64,000 nucleotides of DNA from Roseovarius sp. (GTDB lineage: Bacteria; Pseudomonadota; Alphaproteobacteria; Rhodobacterales; Rhodobacteraceae), in assembly GCA_014359765.1 (NCBI GenBank), contig JACIYT010000004.1:62001-126000 (forward strand), written 5' to 3'. Positions 53,597 to 62,080 of this stretch are shown in pieces. The notes beneath the pieces were generated by a model. The model worked only from the letters and a program-made list of their open reading frames with translations, was not told the origin of the DNA and did not search any database. Position 1 is the stretch's first letter. Each line of letters begins with the position of its first letter. The position numbers and the translations under genes are program-made.

Positions 53597-54835
53597 TCAC
53601 CATTTCTTCACGTCGGGCACGTCAACACCGATCGCCTCGATGACGATCCTGCCGTCCCGGACCGTGCCCACGTTCACCTTGAGACCCTCCAGCGGGAAGG
53701 GGGCCTCGGGGGTGAAGTTCAGGGTCGGCAGGAAGCCATGCGTCGCCTCGGTGGGGATCGGGCTGGCAAACAGGGCCTCGCGCACCTTCTCCCCGGTGAG
53801 CCCCTCGGCGCCGTTTTCCGCGATGGCGTTCTCGATGACGTTGACCACGAAGAGCCCCTGGGCAATGCCCATGGCGGTCACCACGTTCCACGGGGCCTTG
53901 AGCCCGTGATCATCGACCAGGGACTGGTAGAACCGGCGGGCGGGCGTGTCTTCGTCCGCGGCGATCGCCATGCCATAGGCTTCGTAGTCGCCCTCGAGCT
54001 GGGACAACCCGCCAAGCGCGTTGCCCGATGCCGGCAGCCCGTTATGCGAGCTCATCATGATCGGCACATTGGCGCCGTTGGCCTGCAGGCCGCGCTTGGC
54101 GGCGACCACGATCGAGGTGTTGGTCTGGATGATCAGCGCCTCGGCGCCGGACCGGGCCACGCGGCGCATCTGCGCGGTCAGGTCGGTTGGCTGGACCTCG
54201 GTATAGATGACTTCGACGAGGTCGATCTCATCGGGGTGTTCCTCGGCATAGAGCTCCAGACCCCTGGCCATGTCCACATAGGCGGGCGAGGCCTCGGAGG
54301 CCATGATCGCGACCTTGATCGGCGCATCGCCGCCGCGTTTCTCGCGCAGCCAGGTCAGGAAGCCCGCGCTTTCGTGCGAATAGGTCGGGCGCGGATTGAA
54401 GATCCACGCATCGGGCCGCCATCCGAAACCATAGGAGGCCGTGGGCATGAACATCGGGATCCGGTCCTCGGGCAGCCGTTCGGTCAGGGCGGCCACATCC
54501 GGCCCGCCCAGACCGACCACGGCGATCGGCGCCAGTTCGGACTTGATGCCGGGCCAGAGACTGGCAACCTGCGCCGCATCGTAGCGGGTTTCGTAATTCT
54601 TGTAGTTCAGCCGCACGCCCAGTTCCGCACCGCGCGTGGCGTTCCACCAGTCGAAGACGTTTTCCCGGGCACCGCCCAGGACCGGCATGATATCGGCATA
54701 GGGGCCGGAGAAATCCGACAGCAGGGCGAGGTTGTAGGTCACTTCGGCCTGCGCCTTGATCGGCAGGGCCGTGGCGAGGGCGATCGCCCCTGCGGCGATC
54801 AGGCCCTTCAGGCCGCGGGGTGTGAAACGGGTCAT
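53597..54835 (-). CDS. ABC transporter substrate-binding protein, Liv-type (Peripla_BP_6)
   Basis: A 412-residue periplasmic binding protein with signal peptide (1 to about 30, ending ALPIKAQA). Mature start YNLALLSDFSGPYADIMP is typical of leucine/amide-family receptors. The ligands of this subgroup are often aromatic or aliphatic acids rather than amino acids, as suggested by the ligase embedded in the operon. The real ligand is unknown. Confidence 0.9.
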   Translation of the reverse strand: MTRFTPRGLKGLIAAGAIALATALPIKAQAEVTYNLALLSDFSGPYADIMPVLGGARENVFDWWNATRGAELGVRLNYKNYETRYDAAQVASLWPGIKSELAPIAVVGLGGPDVAALTERLPEDRIPMFMPTASYGFGWRPDAWIFNPRPTYSHESAGFLTWLREKRGGDAPIKVAIMASEASPAYVDMARGLELYAEEHPDEIDLVEVIYTEVQPTDLTAQMRRVARSGAEALIIQTNTSIVVAAKRGLQANGANVPIMMSSHNGLPASGNALGGLSQLEGDYEAYGMAIAADEDTPARRFYQSLVDDHGLKAPWNVVTAMGIAQGLFVVNVIENAIAENGAEGLTGEKVREALFASPIPTEATHGFLPTLNFTPEAPFPLEGLKVNVGTVRDGRIVIEAIGVDVPDVKKW

Positions 54836-54873
54836 GTCCTTGTCTTCCTCCCAGATTGAGGGCCGCCCCGATG

Positions 54874-55926
54874 TCAGTAGGGGAACGGCCAGATGCGATA
54901 TGAGGACTTCAGTATATTCCAGCGGTGCATGAGCCCCTTGGGTTCCACGATCATGAACAGGGCAATTATCCCGCCGAGAATGACATTCATGCCGGCAAAC
55001 ACGATGTCGCCACCGAGGAAGGACACCGAGTCGGCGATATTGGGTCCGACCGTGGCGATGATCTCCTGGATGATGCGGATGACAAAGACGCCGATCAACG
55101 CCCCGACGATCGATCCCATGCCGCCCACGATGATCATGGCCACGAAGAAGATCGAGTGGAACAGGGTGAACTGATCGACGGCGACAAAGCGGATCATGTA
55201 GGCCCAGAGCGCCCCGCCGACACCGGCGTAGAAGGCCCCGATCAGGAAGGCGTTTGCCTTGGTGGCGGCGACATTGATCCCCATGATGCCGGCTGCCACG
55301 TCATCATCCCGGACGGCGACGAAGGCCCGGCCAAAGCGCGATCGGATGATCCCGAAGGCCCCCGCGATCATCACCCCCGCGACGATGAGATTGAGGTAGA
55401 ATTGCGAGGTTTCCGTGACGAAGCGAAACCCGAACAGCTCGGCCGGCGGAACGGTGATGCCGTTCGAGCCGCCCAGCCAGGACCCGGGCAGGTTCAGCAC
55501 CGCGAAATGAAAGATGAACTGCGCCGCGATGGTCGTCAGGGCAAGATAGAAGCCCTTGATGCGCGCCGCGGTCAGCCCGAAGAGAAATCCGAACAACGCC
55601 GCCGCGACCCCCGAGAGCGGGATGGTCAGCAGGAAGGTCAGGCCGAACCTGGAGGCGAGGATCGCGGCCGTATAGGCGCCAACCCCCATGAAGGCCGCCT
55701 GCCCGAGGTTGATCTGCCCGGCATAGCCCGTGCAGATCTGCAATCCGACGGCGATCACCGCGCTGATCAGCATCAGGTTGAGCACCGCGATGATCCGCCC
55801 GCCCGCCAGATGCGGCGCGGCCAGCATCACGGCAAGGAACAGCAGCAGGGCCAGCGCCTGCCAGCGCGTGCGGACAACCCGCCGGTCGGCGCGATAGCTG
55901 GTTGGGAAAACGCCAGAGGGATCCAT
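54874..55926 (-). CDS. Liv-type ABC transporter permease (LivM-like)
   Basis: A 350-residue inner-membrane permease with about 8-10 hydrophobic segments and the LivM signatures GYAGQINLGQAAFMGVGAYT and the EAA-like RDDDVAAGIMGINVAATKAN. Overlaps the neighbouring LivH gene closely (3-base gap). Forms the channel with LivH for the binding protein at 53597. Confidence 0.92.
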   Translation of the reverse strand: MDPSGVFPTSYRADRRVVRTRWQALALLLFLAVMLAAPHLAGGRIIAVLNLMLISAVIAVGLQICTGYAGQINLGQAAFMGVGAYTAAILASRFGLTFLLTIPLSGVAAALFGFLFGLTAARIKGFYLALTTIAAQFIFHFAVLNLPGSWLGGSNGITVPPAELFGFRFVTETSQFYLNLIVAGVMIAGAFGIIRSRFGRAFVAVRDDDVAAGIMGINVAATKANAFLIGAFYAGVGGALWAYMIRFVAVDQFTLFHSIFFVAMIIVGGMGSIVGALIGVFVIRIIQEIIATVGPNIADSVSFLGGDIVFAGMNVILGGIIALFMIVEPKGLMHRWNILKSSYRIWPFPY

Positions 55927-55929
55927 GTC

Positions 55930-56814
55930 TTACACCCGTTCGATGGTGCGCCAGCCGAACAGCCCCGTGGGACGGATCAGCAGAATGGCAAGCATGATGA
56001 CATAGGGCACGACGCTCCCCAGCGAGCCGCCGACATACGGATCGAGGTAGTTGGTCGTCAGGCTCTGGATCACGCCGATGATGATCCCGGCCAGAATCAG
56101 GCCGCCGATCGATTCGAGCCCGGCCAGCAGCGCCACCGGCAGCGCGGCAAACCCGATCTCGGAGGCGAGGAAGGTCAGCGACTTGCCGCTGAGAAAGATC
56201 ATCGCGCCGATCGTGGACAGGACCGCGCCGAGGATCCAGGCAAAGGCGATCGAACCCTTGACCGAAATCCCCATCGAGGAGGCGACGACGTGATCCTCGG
56301 CCACGGCGGTCATGCGCAGGCCGGACCGGGTGCGGTTGAAGAACCATGACAGGCCCACTGCCGCGACGATCGTGAGGATACCTCCGATCAGCAGGTTCAT
56401 CGGGATGAGCATGTCGCCGAGAAACAGCGGCTTGAGCGGAAAGATGATCGGAAAGGGCCGGACGGCGGGGCCGAACAGCAGCAGCACCACCCCGCGCAGC
56501 AGGATCAGCAGGCCGATGGTCACCATGACCATGGAGAAGACCGACTCGCCGATCAGCCGGGTCAGGAAGATCCGTTCGATCAGATAGCCGACCACCCCGG
56601 CCAGCACGAGCGACAGCGGGATCGACAGCCACAGGTTGAGGCCAAGCTCGAGCGTGGTGAACCAGACGATGAAGCCGCCGATGATCACCAGTTCGCCCTG
56701 GGCAAAGTTGAACACCTTGCTGGCGCGGTAGATCACCACGAATCCCATGGCCACCAGCGCATAGAGCAGCCCGATCAGGGCGCCGGTGATGACGTCATTG
56801 ATGAAATAAACCAC
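55930..56814 (-). CDS. Liv-type ABC transporter permease (LivH-like)
   Basis: A 294-residue permease with 8 or so membrane helices, LYALVAMGFVVIYRASKVFN and the cytoplasmic loop AVAEDHVVASSMGISVKGS. The start codon is GTG at 56814, supported by AGGAAA and GGAGG just upstream and by the family N terminus. Pairs with LivM. Lies between the ligase and LivM genes in one operon. Confidence 0.92.
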   Translation of the reverse strand: MVYFINDVITGALIGLLYALVAMGFVVIYRASKVFNFAQGELVIIGGFIVWFTTLELGLNLWLSIPLSLVLAGVVGYLIERIFLTRLIGESVFSMVMVTIGLLILLRGVVLLLFGPAVRPFPIIFPLKPLFLGDMLIPMNLLIGGILTIVAAVGLSWFFNRTRSGLRMTAVAEDHVVASSMGISVKGSIAFAWILGAVLSTIGAMIFLSGKSLTFLASEIGFAALPVALLAGLESIGGLILAGIIIGVIQSLTTNYLDPYVGGSLGSVVPYVIMLAILLIRPTGLFGWRTIERV

Positions 56815-56829
56815 TTTCCTCGACCTCCC

Positions 56830-58812
56830 TCACGATTTCGTCCCCGGCGGGCTTTCGACATCCGACACCCGGACCCCGGCCTTCAGCGTGCCCTGGCGGC
56901 CGTCCTGGTAGGTTACGGCGATTTCCAGATCGACCCGGTCGGCGCCGCTGTAGATCGCCTCGACGAGTTCCTTGTAGCGTTCCTCCAGAAAGGCGCGCCG
57001 CAGCTTGCGGCTGCGGGTCAGTTCGCCTTCGTCGGGGTCGAGCTCCTTCGGGAAGTTGGCAAAGCGCCTGACGCGCGAATTTTCCGGCAGCAGGGCGTTG
57101 ATCCGCGCCACCTCGCCCTTGATCAGATCGAGAATCTCGGCCTTCTGCGAAAGATCGGTATAGGTCGAGAAGCTGATGTTGTGCTCTTCGGCCCATCGGG
57201 CGAGCACTTCCATGTCGATATTGATCAGCGCCCCGACAAAGGCGCGGCTCTCGTCGCCCAGCGTCATGAGATCCTTGATATAGGGGCTGTAGCGGAGCCG
57301 GGTCTCGATGAACTGCGGGGGATAGCTGTGGCCGTTGACGAGGCGGCGCATGTCCTTGACGCGATCGTAGAACACGAGCTCGCCCTCCGGCGTCACCGAG
57401 ACCGCATCGCCCGTGGCATACCAGCCGTCTTCGGTCAGCGCCTCGGCGGTCTTTTCCGGCTTGCCGTAATAGCCGCCGAACCCCGACCCGCCCCGCACCT
57501 GGAGCTCGCCTTCGGGGGAAATCCGGTAGTCGAGCGGCTCTCCGTATCTGGGGCTGCTCGGCATCCAGCTGCCGCTCGTCTCGAGCCGGTAGCTGTCGCC
57601 GACATGCGCGGTCAACAGGCCGATCTCGGTCGCGCCATAGACGTTGCGCAGCTTGACCCCCATCGCGTGGAACATCCGGAACACGTCCGGCGCCATCAGC
57701 GCGCCCCCGCTCAACGCATTGCGGGCCTTGCCCAGTCCGAGATTGTCGCGCAGATGATGCAGGACCAGCGCCTCGGCAAGGGGCAGTTGCAGGCGCGCGC
57801 CAAGGCGGGGCCGGCGGCCCTCCAGCCGCTCCACATGAACCTCCCGGCCGATCTTCATGCCCCAGTCGAAGAATGCCCGCCGGATCCGGCCGGCCCCCAG
57901 CATCCGGGCCTGCACGATCGACGCGAGATTTTCCCACTGGCGCGGGCTGAACACCAGCGCATCCACGGCCAGTTCGCGAATGTTCGCCAGCACGTCCTCC
58001 GGACCCTCGGGAAAATTCACCACCATCGGCGCGATTAGCCCGATGGACAGGCCGAAGATCTGCTCGGTCACCCAGGCCGGCGAAATATAGGTCAGGTATT
58101 CGGTGCCCGGCGCGATGTCGATCGCCCCCATCACCCGGGAACAGTTGTCAAACAGGTAGCGATGCGTGATCACCACCCCCTTGGGCGATCCGGTGGTCCC
58201 CGATGTATAGGAGAGCACCGCGATATCCCCCGCGCGCCCGCGCCGGACATGGGTCTCGAAGCGGTCTGGGTCGTTTGCGTGGATCCTGCGCCCGGCCTCG
58301 CTCACGCTGTCGAAGGCGCGCAACAACGGATGCTCATAGCCCCACAGCCCGGCGCCGTCCCAATAGACGATCGCCAGGACCCCCGGGTGCCTTTCGACGA
58401 CCTCGAGGCACTTGTCCACCTGTTCCTGATCCTGCGCGAAGAAGATCCGCGTATCGGAATCCTGCGCGAGATAGAGGATTTCCTCGATCGTCTGGTCGGG
58501 ATAGACCGACAGGACCTTTCCGCCCAGCGACTGAACGGCATATTCGGCCCAGAAATGTTCGGGCTCGTTCTCGCCGATCATCATGACCGAATCGCCGCTC
58601 GACAGCCCCAGCGCCTCGAGCCCGAGCGCGAGCGCGCGAACCCGGTCGAGCACGTCGGCCCAGCTGAACTCGCGCCAGATCCCGAGGCGCTTGTGTCGCT
58701 GGGCGAGCGCGCCGGGCGTCGATCGGGCGCGCGCGAGGAGCACCTGCGGGAGGGTTTCGCTCTGCGTTACCTCGGGGGCCTGGAATTCCATTGCCTTGCG
58801 GTTTCTGGCCAT
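56830..58812 (-). CDS. Long-chain-type AMP-forming acyl-CoA ligase
   Basis: A 660-residue ANL ligase with ATP loop SYTSGTTGSPKGVVITH, YGATEIG and the C-terminal GHSYPPQFIE region. It belongs to the FadD-like group located inside Liv-type transporter operons, where it probably activates the acid as it enters the cell. Starts 4 bases after the LivG-like stop; next gene LivH follows after 15 bases. Substrate unknown; the set with SCP-x thiolase, crotonase and dehydrogenase fits an acid degraded by beta-oxidation. Confidence 0.87.
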   Translation of the reverse strand: MARNRKAMEFQAPEVTQSETLPQVLLARARSTPGALAQRHKRLGIWREFSWADVLDRVRALALGLEALGLSSGDSVMMIGENEPEHFWAEYAVQSLGGKVLSVYPDQTIEEILYLAQDSDTRIFFAQDQEQVDKCLEVVERHPGVLAIVYWDGAGLWGYEHPLLRAFDSVSEAGRRIHANDPDRFETHVRRGRAGDIAVLSYTSGTTGSPKGVVITHRYLFDNCSRVMGAIDIAPGTEYLTYISPAWVTEQIFGLSIGLIAPMVVNFPEGPEDVLANIRELAVDALVFSPRQWENLASIVQARMLGAGRIRRAFFDWGMKIGREVHVERLEGRRPRLGARLQLPLAEALVLHHLRDNLGLGKARNALSGGALMAPDVFRMFHAMGVKLRNVYGATEIGLLTAHVGDSYRLETSGSWMPSSPRYGEPLDYRISPEGELQVRGGSGFGGYYGKPEKTAEALTEDGWYATGDAVSVTPEGELVFYDRVKDMRRLVNGHSYPPQFIETRLRYSPYIKDLMTLGDESRAFVGALINIDMEVLARWAEEHNISFSTYTDLSQKAEILDLIKGEVARINALLPENSRVRRFANFPKELDPDEGELTRSRKLRRAFLEERYKELVEAIYSGADRVDLEIAVTYQDGRQGTLKAGVRVSDVESPPGTKS

Positions 58813-58816
58813 CCCG

Positions 58817-59596
58817 TTACCCCAGATATGCCTTGATCACGGCCGGATCCTTCTGAATTTCGGCGGGGGTACCCTCGGCAATCACCCGTCCGAAATCCAG
58901 CACCACGATCCGGTCCGCGAGATCCATCACCACGCCCATGTCATGTTCGACGAGGACGACGGGAATCCTGCGCGCTTCGCGCACGTCGAGGATGAAGCGC
59001 GCGAGATCCTCCTTTTCCTCGGAATTCATGCCGGCCATGGGCTCGTCCATCAGCAGGATCGACGGCTCCTGCGCCAGGGCACGGCCCAGATCGACCCGCT
59101 TGCGCAAGCCGTATCCGAGGGTGCCGACGGGCTGGTTGCGAATCGCCTCGATCTCGAGAAAGTCGATGATCTCCTCGGCGACCGCACGATGCCCGGTTTC
59201 CTCGCGCATGACCGGGCCGTAATGAAAGAAAGCCTGGATCACGTTCGATTTCATCAGCATGTGGCGACCGACCATGATGTTCTCGACCACCGTCTGACCG
59301 GCAAAGAGATGGGTGCCCTGGAAGGTGCGGGCCATCCCGCGCCGGGCGATCTGATCGACGCGCAGCCCGGTGACATTCTCCCCCGAAAGCTCGATCCTGC
59401 CCGCCTGGGGACGGTAGAACCCGGCGATCACGTTCAGAAGCGAGGTCTTGCCCGCCCCGTTCGGGCCAATGATCGCGAGCAGCTCATCCGCCTTGACGGT
59501 GATCGACACATCATCGAGCGCCGTCACCCCGCCGAATTTCAGCGTCGCACCGCGCACCGCCAGCGGGAGAGGCTGATCCGCGCCCGCGCCGGTCAT
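58817..59596 (-). CDS. Liv-type ABC transporter ATP-binding protein (LivG-like)
   Basis: A 259-residue ATPase with Walker A IIGPNGAGKTS, the LivG-type signature LGYGLRKRVDLGRA, and Walker B ILLMDEP followed by AGMNSEE. ATG 59596 was preferred over the GTG at 59653, which would add 19 residues. It leads the minus-strand operon LivG-ligase-LivH-LivM-binding protein-LivF-SDR. Confidence 0.92.
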   Translation of the reverse strand: MTGAGADQPLPLAVRGATLKFGGVTALDDVSITVKADELLAIIGPNGAGKTSLLNVIAGFYRPQAGRIELSGENVTGLRVDQIARRGMARTFQGTHLFAGQTVVENIMVGRHMLMKSNVIQAFFHYGPVMREETGHRAVAEEIIDFLEIEAIRNQPVGTLGYGLRKRVDLGRALAQEPSILLMDEPMAGMNSEEKEDLARFILDVREARRIPVVLVEHDMGVVMDLADRIVVLDFGRVIAEGTPAEIQKDPAVIKAYLG

Positions 59597-59750
59597 GGCG
59601 CCGGCCACGGCAATATGGCCTGTCCGACACCCGCGTTCGGAAGAGGATGGCACAGGGCTGCACCGTCCGGAGGAAGTCGTTGGATCATGTCTCCTCCCAT
59701 GATCGTGATGCGACCCGGAATTTCTGGCGTTTCCGTGGCCTTTTCAAAAA

Positions 59751-59766
59751 TCTAATACATGTTAGA
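59751..59766. promoter_or_regulatory. Candidate operator TCTAA-N6-TTAGA
   Basis: A perfect 5-6-5 inverted repeat with further partial symmetry in flanking A/T, about 155 bases before the LivG start. It stands in the most AT-rich patch of the area, the likely promoter of the transporter operon. Looks like a TetR- or FadR-type site; the regulator gene is not in the window. Confidence 0.4.
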
Positions 59767-60189
59767 AATTTGTGTCAACAACTCCCTCCCCTTCCGTAAC
59801 GGAAGGCCATGTCGATCTGGCAGGGCGCATCCCGCTTCGGGGCGGCGTTGCACAACTCTGGCGACAGGGGATTTGCCACGCGAATCCACGCTGTTGCATG
59901 AGCCGGGTGCGCGGGCCATCTGCTGCCTGCTATCGCACGATGAGCTGGTGAGGCGTTTCGATCTGCAATGCGCCGTTGCTCAGGCGGGGGACGCGACCGG
60001 CATCAGCTTCCCCGGCGCGGGCGAAGGGCCGCCGCGCAAGCACGGCGCACGCATCGCACCCGGGAGAAGGCCAGAGCGCCGCCGCCGAAGGTCGGATCGC
60101 GCAACCCCGCGAATGTGGCTGAATCGCTGGAATTGCCGGCGGTCACGTGCCAATGCTGGCGTGTGACAGGGGCACCGCAGGAGAGGACC
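59767..60189. other. Intergenic region, possible insertion-sequence scar
   Basis: About 420 bases with no credible gene. GTTGCACAACTCTGGCGACA and a second GTTGCA 55 bases later resemble ends I associate with IS5-type elements, and the stretch 59900-59975 looks like decayed coding sequence. This is a weak impression. The end carries the ribosome site of the gene at 60190 (AGGAGAGGACC). Confidence 0.3.
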
Positions 60190-60633
60190 ATGGTTTCGGT
60201 GAAGGGCTGCGAATTTCCGGCGGACCGGCTTTACGATGTCGGCAACCATGTCTGGTATCTGCCCATCGAAGATGGCCGTGTGAGGATCGGCCTGACGCAG
60301 GTGGCGGTGGCGCTCGCCTCGCGGCAGATCTTTGCGGTGACGCCGAAACGGGTGGGGCGTGCCTTTGCGGCGGGGCGCTCGGCGGCGACCATCGAGAGCA
60401 GCAAATGGGTGGGGCCGATGCGGCTCGTGTTCGACGGAACCGTGGCGGAGGTGAATGCCGCGCTCACCGAGCGACCCGGCCTGCTGGCCGAGGATGCCTA
60501 TGGTGCGGGATGGGTGATCGTGGCCACGCCTGACGGGCAGGGCGATTCGCTGGCCGGGCTGACCCCCGGTGCGGAGGTGGCCAGGGCCTATCGCGCCTGG
60601 ATGGACGCCAGTGATTTTCCGGGCTGTCAGTAG
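60190..60633 (+). CDS. GcvH-like lipoate-binding protein (LbpA-type)
   Basis: A 147-residue lipoyl-domain protein. Lys72 in IESSKWVG is the expected lipoylation site, followed by FDGTVAEVNAAL typical of H-proteins. No gcvT or gcvP is near; instead sLpl and LipS-like genes are adjacent. LbpA of the sHdr sulfur-oxidation system is a GcvH-like protein encoded exactly with such genes. Its sequence start KGCEFPADRLYDVGNHVWYL fits that subgroup as I remember it. ATG 60190 follows AGGAGAGGACC. The gene converges on dsrE-like with a 7-base overlap. Confidence 0.75.
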   Translation: MVSVKGCEFPADRLYDVGNHVWYLPIEDGRVRIGLTQVAVALASRQIFAVTPKRVGRAFAAGRSAATIESSKWVGPMRLVFDGTVAEVNAALTERPGLLAEDAYGAGWVIVATPDGQGDSLAGLTPGAEVARAYRAWMDASDFPGCQ

Positions 60634-61010
60634 GTCAGCACGCGGGCGTCCGTCTCCATGATTTCGGCCATGAATGTGGCGGTGCCGACAAGGCCCGCGC
60701 ACTCGGGGATCATGTCCGCCTCGGTCATGCCGTGCAGATCAAGATTGGCCGAACAGCACAGGAACCGCGCCCCGGCCTCATGGGCGTTGCGGATGAAATC
60801 GAGCACGGTTTTCGGGCTGTCGGGCTTGATCCGCAGGGTTTCGGCCACGCCCTTTTTCATCAGCGCGCCTGCGGCGGCGGTGCAGATCACATCGACATCG
60901 TAATCCATCGCGGCGGCGACGGCGGCATGATGGAGCGGCGCGCCCAGTTCTGCCCCGTGGCGCGGATCGGTATTGACCAATAGCACGATCAGGCGGCGGC
61001 GGTCGGTCAT
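60627..61010 (-). CDS. DsrE-family protein
   Basis: A 127-residue DsrE/DsrF-like protein. Cysteines at 43, 85, 86 and 104 (FLCCSAN and IPECAG) could carry sulfur as persulfide, as in DsrE sulfurtransferases. Related DsrE3 proteins pass sulfane sulfur with TusA to the sHdr complex. Coupled by ATGA to the lipoate ligase upstream. Likely cytoplasmic. Confidence 0.75.
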   Translation of the reverse strand: MTDRRRLIVLLVNTDPRHGAELGAPLHHAAVAAAMDYDVDVICTAAAGALMKKGVAETLRIKPDSPKTVLDFIRNAHEAGARFLCCSANLDLHGMTEADMIPECAGLVGTATFMAEIMETDARVLTY

Positions 61011-62080
61011 GGTCTGGCGTCCTCTTCAATCGCCTCGGCGATGATGGCGGCAAAGGCCGGAACCGGCAGCGACAGCGTGCCGGTGGGCGTGGCGGCAAGG
61101 AACGCCTCGGTGGCGGCGGCGGCCTCGGCGGCGGGCAGTCCGCGCAGATGCGCCTCGAGATCGAGGATGACGCGCGGCGGGGCGACGAAGAAATCCCCAG
61201 TGACGAGTGCTTCGCGGATGCGGCGTCCACCGGGAGGACCTTCAAGCCGCAGATCGGCGCGCAGCGTGCCGCCGGGATGGACGGCCTCTGCGGTGGCGAC
61301 ATCCTCGCCCATGGGCTCGGGCTCGCCCATGACGAACGCCTCGGTGCCGATTTCCTGCGCGAGTTTCGCCTCGGTCAGGGCGGTTTCCTCGGGCGTGGGC
61401 TGGGCGGGTGTGGCGGTGATGCCGAGGTGTTTGGCCAGCCCCGCGCGCACCGCCTCCTGCACGGCCTCCACCGAAGGGGCCTCTCCCAAGAGGGCCTTGA
61501 GCGTCACCAGCCGGTCGCCCGCATCGGCCGCACCATGGCGCGCCAGCTTGGCCGCCGGCACGTTCAGCAGATCGCGCACGCGGGCCGCATCCATATCGAC
61601 CAGCACCGTGCCCTGATAGACCATCGTATCGCCCTGCCAGAACCCGCCCGTGCCCGAAAGCTTGCGCCCCGCCACCTCGATATCGTTGCGGGGCCGAAAC
61701 CGCGCGTCGATGCCGAAGGCGTCCGACAGGCCACCCGCCACCGCCTCGCAGATGATACGTGCAATGCCGCCCAGATCGGTCTCGGGCAGGGTGGTGCGGT
61801 GAAAGACCAGCTCCCATCCCACCTGACCGGGATCGAGATAGATCGCGCCGCCGCCCGAGACGCGCCGCACGAGGCCCACCCCCTCGGCGCGGCACCGCTC
61901 CACCCGCACCTCACGCGGCATCGACTGGTGCAGGCCAATGAGCACCGTGGGCGGAAAGCGCAGGAACCGCAGCGTGTCGGGCACGCGGCCCGCCTCGTGC
62001 AATTCGGTCAGCGCCGCGTCACAGGCGATCTGGCGGCGGCCCTCGGCCACGCCGCTGTCGATCAGGCGAAAGGGGATCAT
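61007..62080 (-). CDS. Lipoate-protein ligase sLpl(AB)-type
   Basis: A 357-residue ligase. The N-terminal LplA domain (1 to about 245) has RRVSGGGAIYLDPGQ (72-86) and Lys140 in GRKLSGTGGF. The C-terminal domain (RIREALVTGDFFVAP, residues about 280-350) matches the accessory LplB-like part, so A and B are fused. It would attach octanoate or lipoate to the GcvH-like protein. ATG 62080 overlaps the radical SAM stop as ATGA; the opening to 62092 is the alternative. Confidence 0.82.
   Translation of the reverse strand: MIPFRLIDSGVAEGRRQIACDAALTELHEAGRVPDTLRFLRFPPTVLIGLHQSMPREVRVERCRAEGVGLVRRVSGGGAIYLDPGQVGWELVFHRTTLPETDLGGIARIICEAVAGGLSDAFGIDARFRPRNDIEVAGRKLSGTGGFWQGDTMVYQGTVLVDMDAARVRDLLNVPAAKLARHGAADAGDRLVTLKALLGEAPSVEAVQEAVRAGLAKHLGITATPAQPTPEETALTEAKLAQEIGTEAFVMGEPEPMGEDVATAEAVHPGGTLRADLRLEGPPGGRRIREALVTGDFFVAPPRVILDLEAHLRGLPAAEAAAATEAFLAATPTGTLSLPVPAFAAIIAEAIEEDARP

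Noticed and set aside
60190..60633. Glycine cleavage H protein
   Set aside because: No gcvT or gcvP nearby and the context of sLpl, DsrE and radical SAM genes fits LbpA better.
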